The translations under genes and the position numbers were made by a program. Below, piece by piece: positions 15,701-22,989 of a stretch of 24,795 nucleotides of DNA; position 1 is the stretch's first letter; every line of letters starts with the position of its first letter. The notes under the pieces were generated by a model. It worked only from the letters and a program-made list of their open reading frames with translations. It did not search any database and was not told the origin of the DNA. The stretch lies in the IMG/VR virus record IMGVR_UViG_3300017752_000151, positions 1 to 24,795 of that record; one strand, written 5' to 3'. Source of the stretch: a virus.

Positions 15701-18331
15701 AGATTAAAAGATGCTAGCTCAGGTATTGAAGTGGATTTAACAAGCTTCGGTCTACCAGATTTTAACTTTGTTATTGGTAGAAATGGAGCTTCAGATGGAG
15801 CTTACACAGTATCTAATATCCCTCAATCTGATAAAATAAGCTTAAAGCTTCCTTTTAAAGTAAATAAAAGAACATTAGAGTTTGACGCATCATTTGTAAC
15901 TGCATCATCAGATTTACTAGGTATAGAAAATCACAAACTTATAGGCGGTTTACCAATGGTATATAACCCAGGCGGTAATACTCCTATCCCACCTCTAGTT
16001 TCAGGCTCTACTTATTACTCTGTAGTAAGAGATGAAACATTAATAGGGTTTGCTTCTTCTTCAACACAAGGAGCTGCTGGAGTAGTAATAGACTTAACCA
16101 ACTCAGGTTCAGGTACACATACATTAGAAGTTAACGCAATGAATGGTCAGTTCCCAGGAGAAGGAACAGTAACATTAAACAGTGGCTCTAACGTAGTATC
16201 AGGTTCTGATGATACACTATTCAAAAGATATTTTAAAGTAGGAGACACCTTTAGAATAAAGGATACATCTGAATCTCCTGCACGTCTAACTGATTATTCT
16301 ATCTCTGCTATAGCTGATGATAATAATATGGTGCTAGGTTCAGTATCTCCTTACGATACTAACCAAACAAAATATTTTGTACAAACTCAACTTTATGCTA
16401 GACCAGATGGTACGTTCTTACACAGACCATTTGATGGTGGTGTAGAGATTACAGCAGGTACTGCTCCATTCTCACAGATAGTAAGACAGACTAGAAAATA
16501 CTTTAGATACCAATCTGGTAAAGGTATACAGACATCACTTGCTATTAACTTTAATCCACCAGTATTATTCCAACAGTTGTTCTCTAGCGGTTCTACTGCA
16601 TTTGTAGAAACTAAATACCCTCACAGGTTAAATGTTAATGATACTATTAATGTAATAGATGTAGATGATAATGTATTTAATGGAAGAAAAACAGTAGATA
16701 ATATTGTCGATGAGTTTAACTTTTCTTACGATTTAAGCGGAAGTATTCCTCAAACATCTATTCCTGGAGGATTAGGTCAGTTTAATATTGAAGGTTGGGA
16801 AAATAGTGTAGTAAGAGCAGGAATGTTTGACTTTCAAAATGGATTCTTTTATGAATATGACGGACAACAGCTATATGCAGTTAGAAGATCATCAACTCAA
16901 CAAATATCAGGAACTGCTACTGTTAACTATAACTCTAATCTAGTAACTGGTCATAAATCTAACTTTACTGGTCAACTTAATGAAGGAGTAGATATTGTAA
17001 TCAGAGGTCAAACTTATAAAGTAGTAAAAATAAAGAGTGCTACTCAACTAGTAGTTCAGCCTCAATATAAAGGAGTATCTGCTGAGGGAGTTATACTTAC
17101 TAAAACCGAAGACGTTAGGGTACCTCAATCACAATGGAATATAGATAAGGCAGACGGAACTGGTCCTTCTGGATTTGAGTTAGACTTTACTAAGATTCAA
17201 ATGGCATACATGGATTATTCATGGTATGGTGCTGGTAAAGTAAGATTTGGATTTAAAGATAGATTAGGTAAAGTAATATATGTGCATCATTTCTTACATA
17301 ATAACCGTTTGACTGAAGCATATATGAGATCAGGTAACTTACCTGCTAGATATGAAATATTTAACACAGGTAATCCTACTTATGTACCAACATTATTTCA
17401 CTGGGGTACTTCTGTAATCATGGATGGTAAGTTTGATCAAGATGATTCGTATCTATTTACTGCATCATCTAAATCATTATCATTTACGAATGGTCAAACG
17501 TTATCTGCTACAACTACCAGTAGCTCTCAAACAATAAGATTGTATGATAGAAACTCTAGAACATACAACTGGTATGTAAGAATACCTTTTTCAACAACTG
17601 ATGATTCTAAATTCTCAACAGGTGTAAAACTTTCAGCTCCAGGTACACAGTTAAATGGACAAGAAGTAACCTATACTGAATACTCAGGTAGTACATTCTT
17701 TATCTACATTTTATTTGGTACAAGCTCAGTGTATTACGCACGACCTTCAGGTGAGTTCTCGGTAAGTAGTGGAACAGCAGTTACTATTGGAGAAGCAGCA
17801 ACAGGAACAGGAGTAAATCTTGGTACAGATACTGTACCTCTTATTACTATTAGACTTGCACCTTCAGTAGATAGTGGATTACCTGGATCATTAGGTCAGA
17901 GAGAGATTATTAATCGAATGCAGTTAATACTAAACGAGATTGGTATGATTATTACTCACGACTGTGAAGTATCATTATTACTTAATGCTGACTTATCATC
18001 AGCAAACTATGAAAATGTAACTTCACCTTCACTATCAGAACTAATCAAACACGAACAAGGAGATTCAGCATTGGGAGGAACACAAATCTTCCAGTACAGA
18101 GCTTCTGGTGGTGCTGTAAACAGTGATGGTGTACGTGGTTCAAATACATCTAACCAGAGTTTAGGAGCAATCATTGACCTTGGTAACTCAATATTAGGAG
18201 GGGATGGAACATTCCCGAACGGGCCTGATACGTTAACAGTAGCGGTTAATCTAGTTGATACGTCAGGTATTAATGCGACATCACCGTTTAACGTTTCATC
18301 TCGTATAACATGGTCAGAATCTCAAGCATAA
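12797..18331 (+). CDS. Very large virion structural protein (1844 aa)
   Basis: The largest gene. The N-terminus contains IRVSNPENLIDTDFEYGLQS followed by TKWETVEL and NNVPS, a block I recognise from very large structural proteins of cyanophages and other marine myophages. Repeated strand-turn modules of the type 'V.V.T..PHxL..G..ldI.G......G.Y.V......F.Y' occur with cores at 171-174 (PHRL), 262-265, 572-576 (ENHGL), 661-665 (AEHGL) and 1275-1278 (PHRL). Two aromatic- and Asn-rich segments (about 409-553 and 700-930) interrupt the modular backbone and look like inserted domains. Residues about 1447-1522 hold the conserved WNIDKADGTGPSG ... MDYSWYGAGKVRFGF ... HHFLHNN ... LPARYEI block. Near the C-terminus SPSLSELIKHEQGDSALGGT and FQYRASGG are also conserved. 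Likely a baseplate- or tail-attached structural protein. A terminator follows. Confidence 0.85.
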   Translation: MAKSLVNHYSVDRVNNSISIENNVRPERLLLISDVDNNRILYNFAVSGSGITSSSFDRVTEYTKFFMQKNLTTLGIDSGSKLQIFIEKDHQEITLDETYVDPVSKIRVSNPENLIDTDFEYGLQSTKWETVELSNNVPSYYISDADYGVSGVVQVSSKANSDIITVSTTNPHRLVQGTPLDIRGLNSQTAEGKYLIQTVVDDTTFTYKSRASQGSTGRLDGTYTVITPGQFYAGSQIPFDKTAGITSDEAVQSTVTVTTPNEHGFVSQSNFYLVNSVSPKVLQLENTSATAPDGFPYVDPDNTVQSVLRADGSNTETKQMKSTYSFKFKASGVDVSSNKILWSNSDLRVNDCILYAPAQADSPIGGLERFQQYYISSVDASGITLSTTYNGSTINFTSAGTYTHGKGSVHLCYEVYYMDRPYNNPNNRYFTRKYWTGTGSGWDRTAEAGYYNGNYWGIGNTQPEGIAFFSPVGSNYTSYVMSQPFYSSGRNSTCQMPEGTHANQANFLEDWTMYKPYSRCNPNSYSHYGNSYMQIYYSWSARWSNYAYTTANRNVFYILLEQDQEQDTFYVENHGLSEGTTVNLETTGSSIYYSNHNASWISFSNSSSVADGDYTVEVPSKDRFRLVNADTGDNFRMMNADGEYTFVANVEKATANSFYSAEHGLSDDESVTFSVLAGGTIPTTDTGRLTINSSKDTGNVDISWTVFKNSLEAYFASNLSGHKDILMDGPDARNPIQNGDSSANSTWLNNFFYDGLYTYHYQNGGASTANAASTYTWGDAVVDLATGTNNASSGFSAKGTKYDSNQTTKFFGVCMMASRVLPRSGIELYTRTYTSSGPNDYSRWAGRSHADNFYSAGYYNISNSGGRDGHCQFELVLWNENWQTSSTAYHQGYFNNSSSGYGYTYGNEEGKYVKFNAIFMFDNGTSFNSTSFYNMIDYLVTDWKTNFAKPSLTSGTTYKTEVVTNDRFRLKDASSGIEVDLTSFGLPDFNFVIGRNGASDGAYTVSNIPQSDKISLKLPFKVNKRTLEFDASFVTASSDLLGIENHKLIGGLPMVYNPGGNTPIPPLVSGSTYYSVVRDETLIGFASSSTQGAAGVVIDLTNSGSGTHTLEVNAMNGQFPGEGTVTLNSGSNVVSGSDDTLFKRYFKVGDTFRIKDTSESPARLTDYSISAIADDNNMVLGSVSPYDTNQTKYFVQTQLYARPDGTFLHRPFDGGVEITAGTAPFSQIVRQTRKYFRYQSGKGIQTSLAINFNPPVLFQQLFSSGSTAFVETKYPHRLNVNDTINVIDVDDNVFNGRKTVDNIVDEFNFSYDLSGSIPQTSIPGGLGQFNIEGWENSVVRAGMFDFQNGFFYEYDGQQLYAVRRSSTQQISGTATVNYNSNLVTGHKSNFTGQLNEGVDIVIRGQTYKVVKIKSATQLVVQPQYKGVSAEGVILTKTEDVRVPQSQWNIDKADGTGPSGFELDFTKIQMAYMDYSWYGAGKVRFGFKDRLGKVIYVHHFLHNNRLTEAYMRSGNLPARYEIFNTGNPTYVPTLFHWGTSVIMDGKFDQDDSYLFTASSKSLSFTNGQTLSATTTSSSQTIRLYDRNSRTYNWYVRIPFSTTDDSKFSTGVKLSAPGTQLNGQEVTYTEYSGSTFFIYILFGTSSVYYARPSGEFSVSSGTAVTIGEAATGTGVNLGTDTVPLITIRLAPSVDSGLPGSLGQREIINRMQLILNEIGMIITHDCEVSLLLNADLSSANYENVTSPSLSELIKHEQGDSALGGTQIFQYRASGGAVNSDGVRGSNTSNQSLGAIIDLGNSILGGDGTFPNGPDTLTVAVNLVDTSGINATSPFNVSSRITWSESQA

Positions 18332-18353
18332 AAGAGATTTAACTAACAGAAGA

Positions 18354-18391
18354 AAGGTAGTGATGTCTAGTATATTACTACCTTCTTTTTT
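18354..18391 (+). terminator. Intrinsic terminator after 1844-aa gene
   Basis: Stem AAGGTAGTGAT/ATTACTACCTT (one G-T pair), with a loop of about 9 nt, followed by C and six T. It closes the long structural gene. Confidence 0.8.
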
Positions 18392-18394
18392 ATC

Positions 18395-18401
18395 TATTTA
18401 T
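18395..18401 (+). promoter_or_regulatory. TATTTAT motif before 477-residue fibre gene
   Basis: Begins 3 nt after the terminator T-tract and 20 nt before the start codon, the same terminator-then-motif arrangement as at 3642-3677. Confidence 0.42.
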
Positions 18402-18421
18402 ACTAAAGAAACTTTTTATAG

Positions 18422-19855
18422 ATGAAAATATATGATGCCTCCGGTTTTGACTCAAAACTAACCGGCTCTTTTACCGGTTCATTTTATGGAGACGGTTCTA
18501 ACCTGACAGGAATAGTTACCTACACTCAATCTGAAATCTCAGGTTCATCTAACTTAGCTATATCTAACATACTAGACGGTACAACACCGGTACAATCTGC
18601 ATCTAGAGCAACTACAGCCTCTTTTGCATTAAACGCTGATTCATCAGGATTTCCTTTTAGTGGATCTGCAGATGTAACAGGATCTTTATTCGTAAGCGGA
18701 GGTAATATATCAGGAAGTTTTATTGGAGATGGATCAGGACTGACTGGTGTAACTATGCTCGAAAGTACTATTATAAGTGCTTCATTTACTAATGCTAATG
18801 AATATACCGCATCTCATAACTTAAATACTGAACAGGTACTTATTAATACCTATTTTAATGATGGCACTCAGTTTTTTCCTCAAGAAATAAAAGTATTAAA
18901 TAACTCTGCAGTAGCCTTAAAGTTTAATACTTCTACATCAGGTAGAGTAGTAATAGCTAAAGCAGGTCATTTAGTTACAGGAGCTACTCTTATAAGTGAA
19001 AATACTATTTCGGATACCTTTACTAATGCATCTGTTATAAGTACATCACATAACTTTAATACTAAAGATGTATTTGTTACTGTATATTTAGACGATGACA
19101 CTCAGATTATTCCTTCAGAAATAAAAACTACTAATGAAAATACTGTATTAGTCACTTTAGATCAAAATAGATCAGGTAGAATAGTAGTAGGTAAAGCTGG
19201 TCATATAATAAGTGGTTCGACTAATATAACAGAAACTTCTACTATTACTGATACTTTTAGTAATACAGCTACGAAAACTGTTAACCACGGATTTAATACT
19301 AAGGATATCTTGGTAAACGTATACACATCAGACGATGAAATGATTATTCCATCATCGGTTAACACAATATCTAGTGGTTCAGTCAGAATAACTTTTGATA
19401 CACCAAGATCAGGAAGAGTAGTTGTGGCTAAAGGAGGTCATTTAGTATCTGGGAGTTCAGTAGCTTCTAGTGTTGAGTTTAATAATATTTTAAACAAACC
19501 ATCATTTATTTCATCTTCAGCTCAGATAACCAGTTCTGATTTAGATATGAACGGTAATAAAGTATTATTTGCAAATGTTTACGGTGGAACTGGAGATTTA
19601 CCTTCAGCATCTACATATCACGGAATGTTTGCACACGTACATAGTACCGGTCAAGGATACTTTGCTCATGCAGGACAATGGGTAGAACTTGCCACATCAG
19701 CATCATTAAGCTCTAATACAGGTTCTTTATCAACAAAAGTTGATAACCAAAATGCTAACAGTGGAAGTATAAGTTTTTGGCAAGGAAGTCAAACAGAATA
19801 TAATGCTATTTCTTCTTCTGCTGATCCTAATACACTATACATAATAAGATCATAA
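18422..19855 (+). CDS. Modular fibre protein with three tandem 67-aa repeats
   Basis: 477 residues. The short N-terminus (MKIYDASGFDSKLTGSFTGS) lacks the WKK handle of its paralogue at 9887. GDGSxLTG motifs lie at 23-30 and 102-109, with a GFPFSGSADVTGSLFV strand between. Three copies of the 67-residue repeat follow in tandem at 121-187, 199-265 and 278-344. Next come an SSSAQI motif (364-369) and the domain LPSASTYHGMFAHVHSTGQG followed by YFAHAGQWVELA (393-424), common in cyanophage structural proteins. The end, FWQGSQTEYNAISSSADPNT followed by LYIIRS, is the widespread phage-fibre ending 'W.GTQ.EYDAI...D.NTLY.I'. Likely a host-contact fibre. The stop overlaps the next start (TAATG). Confidence 0.82.
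   Translation: MKIYDASGFDSKLTGSFTGSFYGDGSNLTGIVTYTQSEISGSSNLAISNILDGTTPVQSASRATTASFALNADSSGFPFSGSADVTGSLFVSGGNISGSFIGDGSGLTGVTMLESTIISASFTNANEYTASHNLNTEQVLINTYFNDGTQFFPQEIKVLNNSAVALKFNTSTSGRVVIAKAGHLVTGATLISENTISDTFTNASVISTSHNFNTKDVFVTVYLDDDTQIIPSEIKTTNENTVLVTLDQNRSGRIVVGKAGHIISGSTNITETSTITDTFSNTATKTVNHGFNTKDILVNVYTSDDEMIIPSSVNTISSGSVRITFDTPRSGRVVVAKGGHLVSGSSVASSVEFNNILNKPSFISSSAQITSSDLDMNGNKVLFANVYGGTGDLPSASTYHGMFAHVHSTGQGYFAHAGQWVELATSASLSSNTGSLSTKVDNQNANSGSISFWQGSQTEYNAISSSADPNTLYIIRS
18782..18982 (+). repeat. 67-residue beta repeat, copy 4
   Basis: Residues 121-187 of the 477-residue protein. Pattern: SFTNANEYTASHNLNTEQVL, FFPQEIKVL, TSGRVVIAKAGHLVTG. It is the most divergent of the three tandem copies. 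Confidence 0.72.
19016..19216 (+). repeat. 67-residue beta repeat, copy 5
   Basis: Residues 199-265. Pattern: TFTNASVISTSHNFNTKDVF, IIPSEIKTT, SGRIVVGKAGHIISG. Start-to-start spacing from copy 4 is 78 residues. Confidence 0.75.
19253..19453 (+). repeat. 67-residue beta repeat, copy 6
   Basis: Residues 278-344. Pattern: TFSNTATKTVNHGFNTKDIL, IIPSSVNTI, SGRVVVAKGGHLVSG. Start-to-start spacing from copy 5 is 79 residues. Confidence 0.75.
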
Positions 19856-20433
19856 TGTCGTTTAAAGTTGGTCAATCTAATGTTTCTAAATATTATATAG
19901 GTAACTCTGAGGTAGATAAAATATACCAAGGAGGAACCGAAATATATACATCAGGACCTAGTTTAGATGATTTAGTACTGTTAAATAGTACATCTTTGGT
20001 TTCATTAGGTCAAGGTACATCTGCCTGGACATATATTTTTAATACTAGCAATGCGTTTGATGATAACTATAGCTTACCCTCTTCTACTTTTTGTGCTTCA
20101 ATGGGTAATGATAATCACGTAGGTTATGGTACTACTATGACCTTCACAGTACCTACAGCTTTATACGAGTTTAGAATACAGACAGGGTATACTAAAATGA
20201 TGACTATGAAGTTAGAGTATAACAGCGGTGGTGGATGGACAGATTATTTAACTAATCTAGATAAATCATCTGGTTCTCCTTTATTTGTAACTATTGATGG
20301 TAGAACTTGGTGGCAGGTAATAACTAATAATACCTCTACATATGCAAGTAGTTGGAGAATGACATGTACTGTAAACGGTTCAAATGTATCTAATGAATAT
20401 TGGCAAGAACTTTACTTAAGAGGATTTCAATAA
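19855..20433 (+). CDS. Tail appendage protein with discoidin-like domain
   Basis: 192 residues. The N-terminal 31 residues (MSFKVGQSNVSKYYIGNSEV, then DKIYQGGTEIY) repeat the pattern 'KxYxGxxxVxKxYxGxTxIY', a short virion-attachment element found at the start of many phage appendage proteins. Residues about 45-192 form one beta-rich domain. It has NAFDDNYSLPSSTFCASMG, a WTDYLTNL strand, WWQVITNN and a YWQELYLRGFQ ending. This layout recalls F5/8 type C (discoidin-like) sugar-binding domains, in which a 'AFDxN' strand opens the domain and an 'I.EL.L.G' strand closes it. The resemblance is by pattern only. A glycan-binding appendage is plausible. Confidence 0.72.
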   Translation: MSFKVGQSNVSKYYIGNSEVDKIYQGGTEIYTSGPSLDDLVLLNSTSLVSLGQGTSAWTYIFNTSNAFDDNYSLPSSTFCASMGNDNHVGYGTTMTFTVPTALYEFRIQTGYTKMMTMKLEYNSGGGWTDYLTNLDKSSGSPLFVTIDGRTWWQVITNNTSTYASSWRMTCTVNGSNVSNEYWQELYLRGFQ

Positions 20434-20645
20434 TGGGGTACTATGCTAACATATCAGGAAGTAACGTTATACAGAATATAGTATCAGATAGTATACCAGT
20501 ATCTGAAGGTAACTGGATAGAACATTCTCATATGCATGTTTGTGATGGATTTATATATGACTCAGGTAGTTTTTATCCTCCTTCTCCTTATGAGGGTTGG
20601 ATATTAAATAAAGATACGTTACTTTGGGAAGACCCAAATGGTTAA
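20433..20645 (+). CDS. Small protein with Trp-motif C-terminus
   Basis: 70 residues from the ATG at 20433, whose A overlaps the previous stop (TAATG). A longer frame beginning at TTG 20400 would overlap that gene by 34 nt and is less likely. The N-terminus MGYYANISGSNVIQNIVSDS is similar to appendage proteins. The C-terminus PPSPYEGWILNKDTLLWEDP carries the W-I-L-N-x5-W motif that is also in the small protein at 23755. In marine T4-like phages such short proteins sit beside fibre genes and may be fibre chaperones or decoration proteins; that is inference. The acidic end stops right after the motif. Confidence 0.7.
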   Translation: MGYYANISGSNVIQNIVSDSIPVSEGNWIEHSHMHVCDGFIYDSGSFYPPSPYEGWILNKDTLLWEDPNG

Positions 20646-20652
20646 TATTTAT
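20646..20652 (+). promoter_or_regulatory. TATTTAT motif before protease gene
   Basis: In a 12-nt gap, directly after a stop codon and 5 nt before the protease ATG. Suggests the protease can be expressed as its own unit with late genes. Confidence 0.37.
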
Positions 20653-20657
20653 ATTAT

Positions 20658-22232
20658 ATGGAAAGAGAGTATAATGTTATTTTAAAAAAAGGAGTTGATT
20701 ACGATCAGTTTGGTAATGATATGATTACTATTACCAATAAAGATGGTATACCTAATAGAGAAATAGAAATAGCTAATGCAAGATTAGGAAGTTATAGACA
20801 AACTCATTATAATCTTACAGACGAAGAAGCAGCTGAGGTAAGAAATCATCCCAATGTATTAGAAGTAGAGATTCCACCAGAAAATAGAGATGATGTAATC
20901 ATTGGACATAATGGTAGACAATCAGGAACATTTACTAAATCTCCAGGTACTACTCAAGAACATGCAAACTACGCTCTACTTAGATCTAAATATAAAAATA
21001 ATCCATACGGAACAGGAACTGAACTTTCAGAAGACTACCTTTTTAATCTAGATGGAACTGGAGTAGATGTAGTTATTCAAGATAGTGGAATCGAAGTTAA
21101 TCATCCAGAATGGGAGGATGCCAATGGAGTTTCTAGATTACATCAAATAGATTGGGGTTCAGCATCAGGATTAGGATTTGCTCAAAGTGGAAATCATTAC
21201 AGAGATTATCATGGACATGGTACTCATGTGGCTTCTACTGTAGCTGGTAAAACATTTGGTTGGGCTAAAAATGCAAGGATATATGCACTTAAGGTATCTG
21301 GATTAGAAGGATCAGGGGATAGTGGAACAGGAATATCTACATCATATGTACATGATGCTATAAAACTTTGGCATAGAAATAAACCTATAGACCCTAAAAC
21401 TGGTTATAAAAGACCAACAATAGTAAATATGTCTTGGGGGTACTTAACAACATATTCAACTGTATCTTCTATAAACTATAGAGGTACTTCTTATACTGAT
21501 TCAACTATTAATACTGCAACATCAAGAGAAAGTAACTATGGATTAATAAATTACTATTCAGCTCAGTTTGGAACTTATGTTACGAACACTAGAATAACCT
21601 CAGTAGATACAGATGTAGAAGAGCTTATTGATGAAGGAGTACTCGTATGTATAGCAGCAGGAAATAGAAGACATAAGATAGATCTAACATCAGGTACCGA
21701 TTATGACAACTATGCAGTTACTGATAGCGGAACAAAATACTACCATAAAGGTTCATCCCCATCACAAGAAAAAGCTATTATGGTTGGTTCTTTAGATAAT
21801 AACTCATACAGTTCTACTCAAGACCAGAAATCTACATACTCAGAAACTGGACCGGCAATAGATATATGGGCTCACGGAAGCTCAATAATGGCAGCTTCAT
21901 CAAATACAAACGAAATAGGAGGATATACTTATCCCTTAAACAATAGCTACAAACAAGTAGCAATATCTGGTACATCAATGGCTACACCTCAAGTAAGTGG
22001 AGTAGCAGCATTAATAGCACAAGCTAATCCCGGTATAACACCAGCAGTATTAAAATCAGCCTTAAAAAACCAAGCTGGTTCAGCAGTATGGGATGGAGGA
22101 AATAATAACTACGATAATAATAGAAGTATACAAGGAGCACCTGCTGAAGTACTTTTCAATAAGTTCGGTAAAGTCGAAAACTGTATTGAATATTCAGGTA
22201 CCTTAGATATACCTTTAACAATAACTTTTTAA
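20658..22232 (+). CDS. Subtilisin-like serine protease (peptidase S8)
   Basis: 524 residues with a full S8 triad in order: Asp142 in VVIQDSGIEVNHPE, His187 in HGHGTHVAS, and Ser440 in GTSMATPQVSGVAAL. Asn336 in CIAAGN is the expected oxyanion-hole residue. Residues 1-72 resemble an inhibitor-I9 propeptide (strand YNVILKKG, then LTDEEAAEVRNHPNVLEVEI), which in this family folds the enzyme and is then self-cleaved. There is no signal peptide or membrane segment, so the protein is made in the cytoplasm and probably packaged in or on the virion. There is no obvious C-terminal fibre domain; the last about 50 residues (APAEVLFNKFG ... GTLDIPLTITF) are a short beta-rich extension. It lies inside the fibre cluster. 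Possible roles are cutting fibre or tail proteins during maturation, or degrading host surface protein; neither is shown by sequence. Confidence 0.93.
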   Translation: MEREYNVILKKGVDYDQFGNDMITITNKDGIPNREIEIANARLGSYRQTHYNLTDEEAAEVRNHPNVLEVEIPPENRDDVIIGHNGRQSGTFTKSPGTTQEHANYALLRSKYKNNPYGTGTELSEDYLFNLDGTGVDVVIQDSGIEVNHPEWEDANGVSRLHQIDWGSASGLGFAQSGNHYRDYHGHGTHVASTVAGKTFGWAKNARIYALKVSGLEGSGDSGTGISTSYVHDAIKLWHRNKPIDPKTGYKRPTIVNMSWGYLTTYSTVSSINYRGTSYTDSTINTATSRESNYGLINYYSAQFGTYVTNTRITSVDTDVEELIDEGVLVCIAAGNRRHKIDLTSGTDYDNYAVTDSGTKYYHKGSSPSQEKAIMVGSLDNNSYSSTQDQKSTYSETGPAIDIWAHGSSIMAASSNTNEIGGYTYPLNNSYKQVAISGTSMATPQVSGVAALIAQANPGITPAVLKSALKNQAGSAVWDGGNNNYDNNRSIQGAPAEVLFNKFGKVENCIEYSGTLDIPLTITF

Positions 22233-22233
22233 A

Positions 22234-22989
22234 ATGATACATACTAGTCCAATATTTTCCGGTTCAATATCAATGTCTGGTTCACTTTTAGTCAACGGTA
22301 ATGATTTATCAAACGGAGCTACTCCTATAGATGGAACTGTTTCAAATGCTAAACTAGCAGCAGAGTTTAATACAACTTCTACATTAACAGCAGGAGCTTC
22401 AGTAGATGTGGATTGTTCATCAGCTCAAGTATTTTCATTAACTCCTAATCAAAATACAGCTCTAAATATTACTAATCCAAGAGTAGGTTCAACTAAGCTT
22501 ATATTAGTAACTGGGGCAGGAGGATCAAGTGGTGCGCTAGATTTTTCCGGTATTACTTGGACAAGCTGGTCGGCTACTAATAGTTCTGGAAGCCCTGCAA
22601 ATAAGTTAGTTTTAGTCACAAGTGGTTTTGATTGGTCTCCTCACGTAGGAAATGCAAGCTCAGATTTTTCGTTTGGTACTATTGGCAACAATGGTAATGT
22701 AAATATTAACGGTGCTGATATTACTGCTGGAGATTCTACTGGAGTTACTATGTCTTTTAGTTTTATTATTACATCTAATGGAAGTGGGACTCCTGGTGAT
22801 TTAAGTGGAGGACCAACTGGTACAGGTATAAGTTCATACGGATTAAGCTTTACTGTCGGAGGATCTTCAGGAACTTTTAATCAAGTAGCAGGTACATACA
22901 ATGATACTTCATCAGCAAAAAACTTTATACAACTAACATGTGTAGCACCAACTGAGTTTTGGTATACTATATCACAAATAGCATCATAA
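22234..22989 (+). CDS. Fibre-like structural protein A (251 aa)
   Basis: 251 residues. The N-terminus MIHTSPIFSGSISMSGSLLV is of the 'SGS' strand type. Residues 25-45 (GATPIDGTVSNAKLAAEFNT) resemble a widespread phage-fibre trimerisation or hinge element. Residues 58-95 (VDVDCSSAQVFSLTPNQNTA, then LNITNPRVGSTKLILVTG) form a beta module common in phage tail proteins. The C-terminal part is Gly/Ser/Asn-rich and ends KNFIQLTCVAPTEFWYTISQ, a pattern typical of the last strand of marine phage appendage proteins. One nt separates it from the protease gene, so the two are probably cotranslated, making it a candidate partner or substrate. Confidence 0.75.
   Translation: MIHTSPIFSGSISMSGSLLVNGNDLSNGATPIDGTVSNAKLAAEFNTTSTLTAGASVDVDCSSAQVFSLTPNQNTALNITNPRVGSTKLILVTGAGGSSGALDFSGITWTSWSATNSSGSPANKLVLVTSGFDWSPHVGNASSDFSFGTIGNNGNVNINGADITAGDSTGVTMSFSFIITSNGSGTPGDLSGGPTGTGISSYGLSFTVGGSSGTFNQVAGTYNDTSSAKNFIQLTCVAPTEFWYTISQIAS

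Noticed and set aside
9887-19855. Possible diversity-generating retroelement in the fibre region
   Set aside because: No reverse transcriptase, no template/variable repeat pair with adenine-specific differences and no C-type lectin end was seen; the internal similarity is protein-level repeat structure.
20400-20432. TTG start extending the 70-aa protein by 11 residues
   Set aside because: It would overlap the preceding gene by 34 nt, whereas the ATG at 20433 gives the same TAATG coupling seen at 4841 and 19855.
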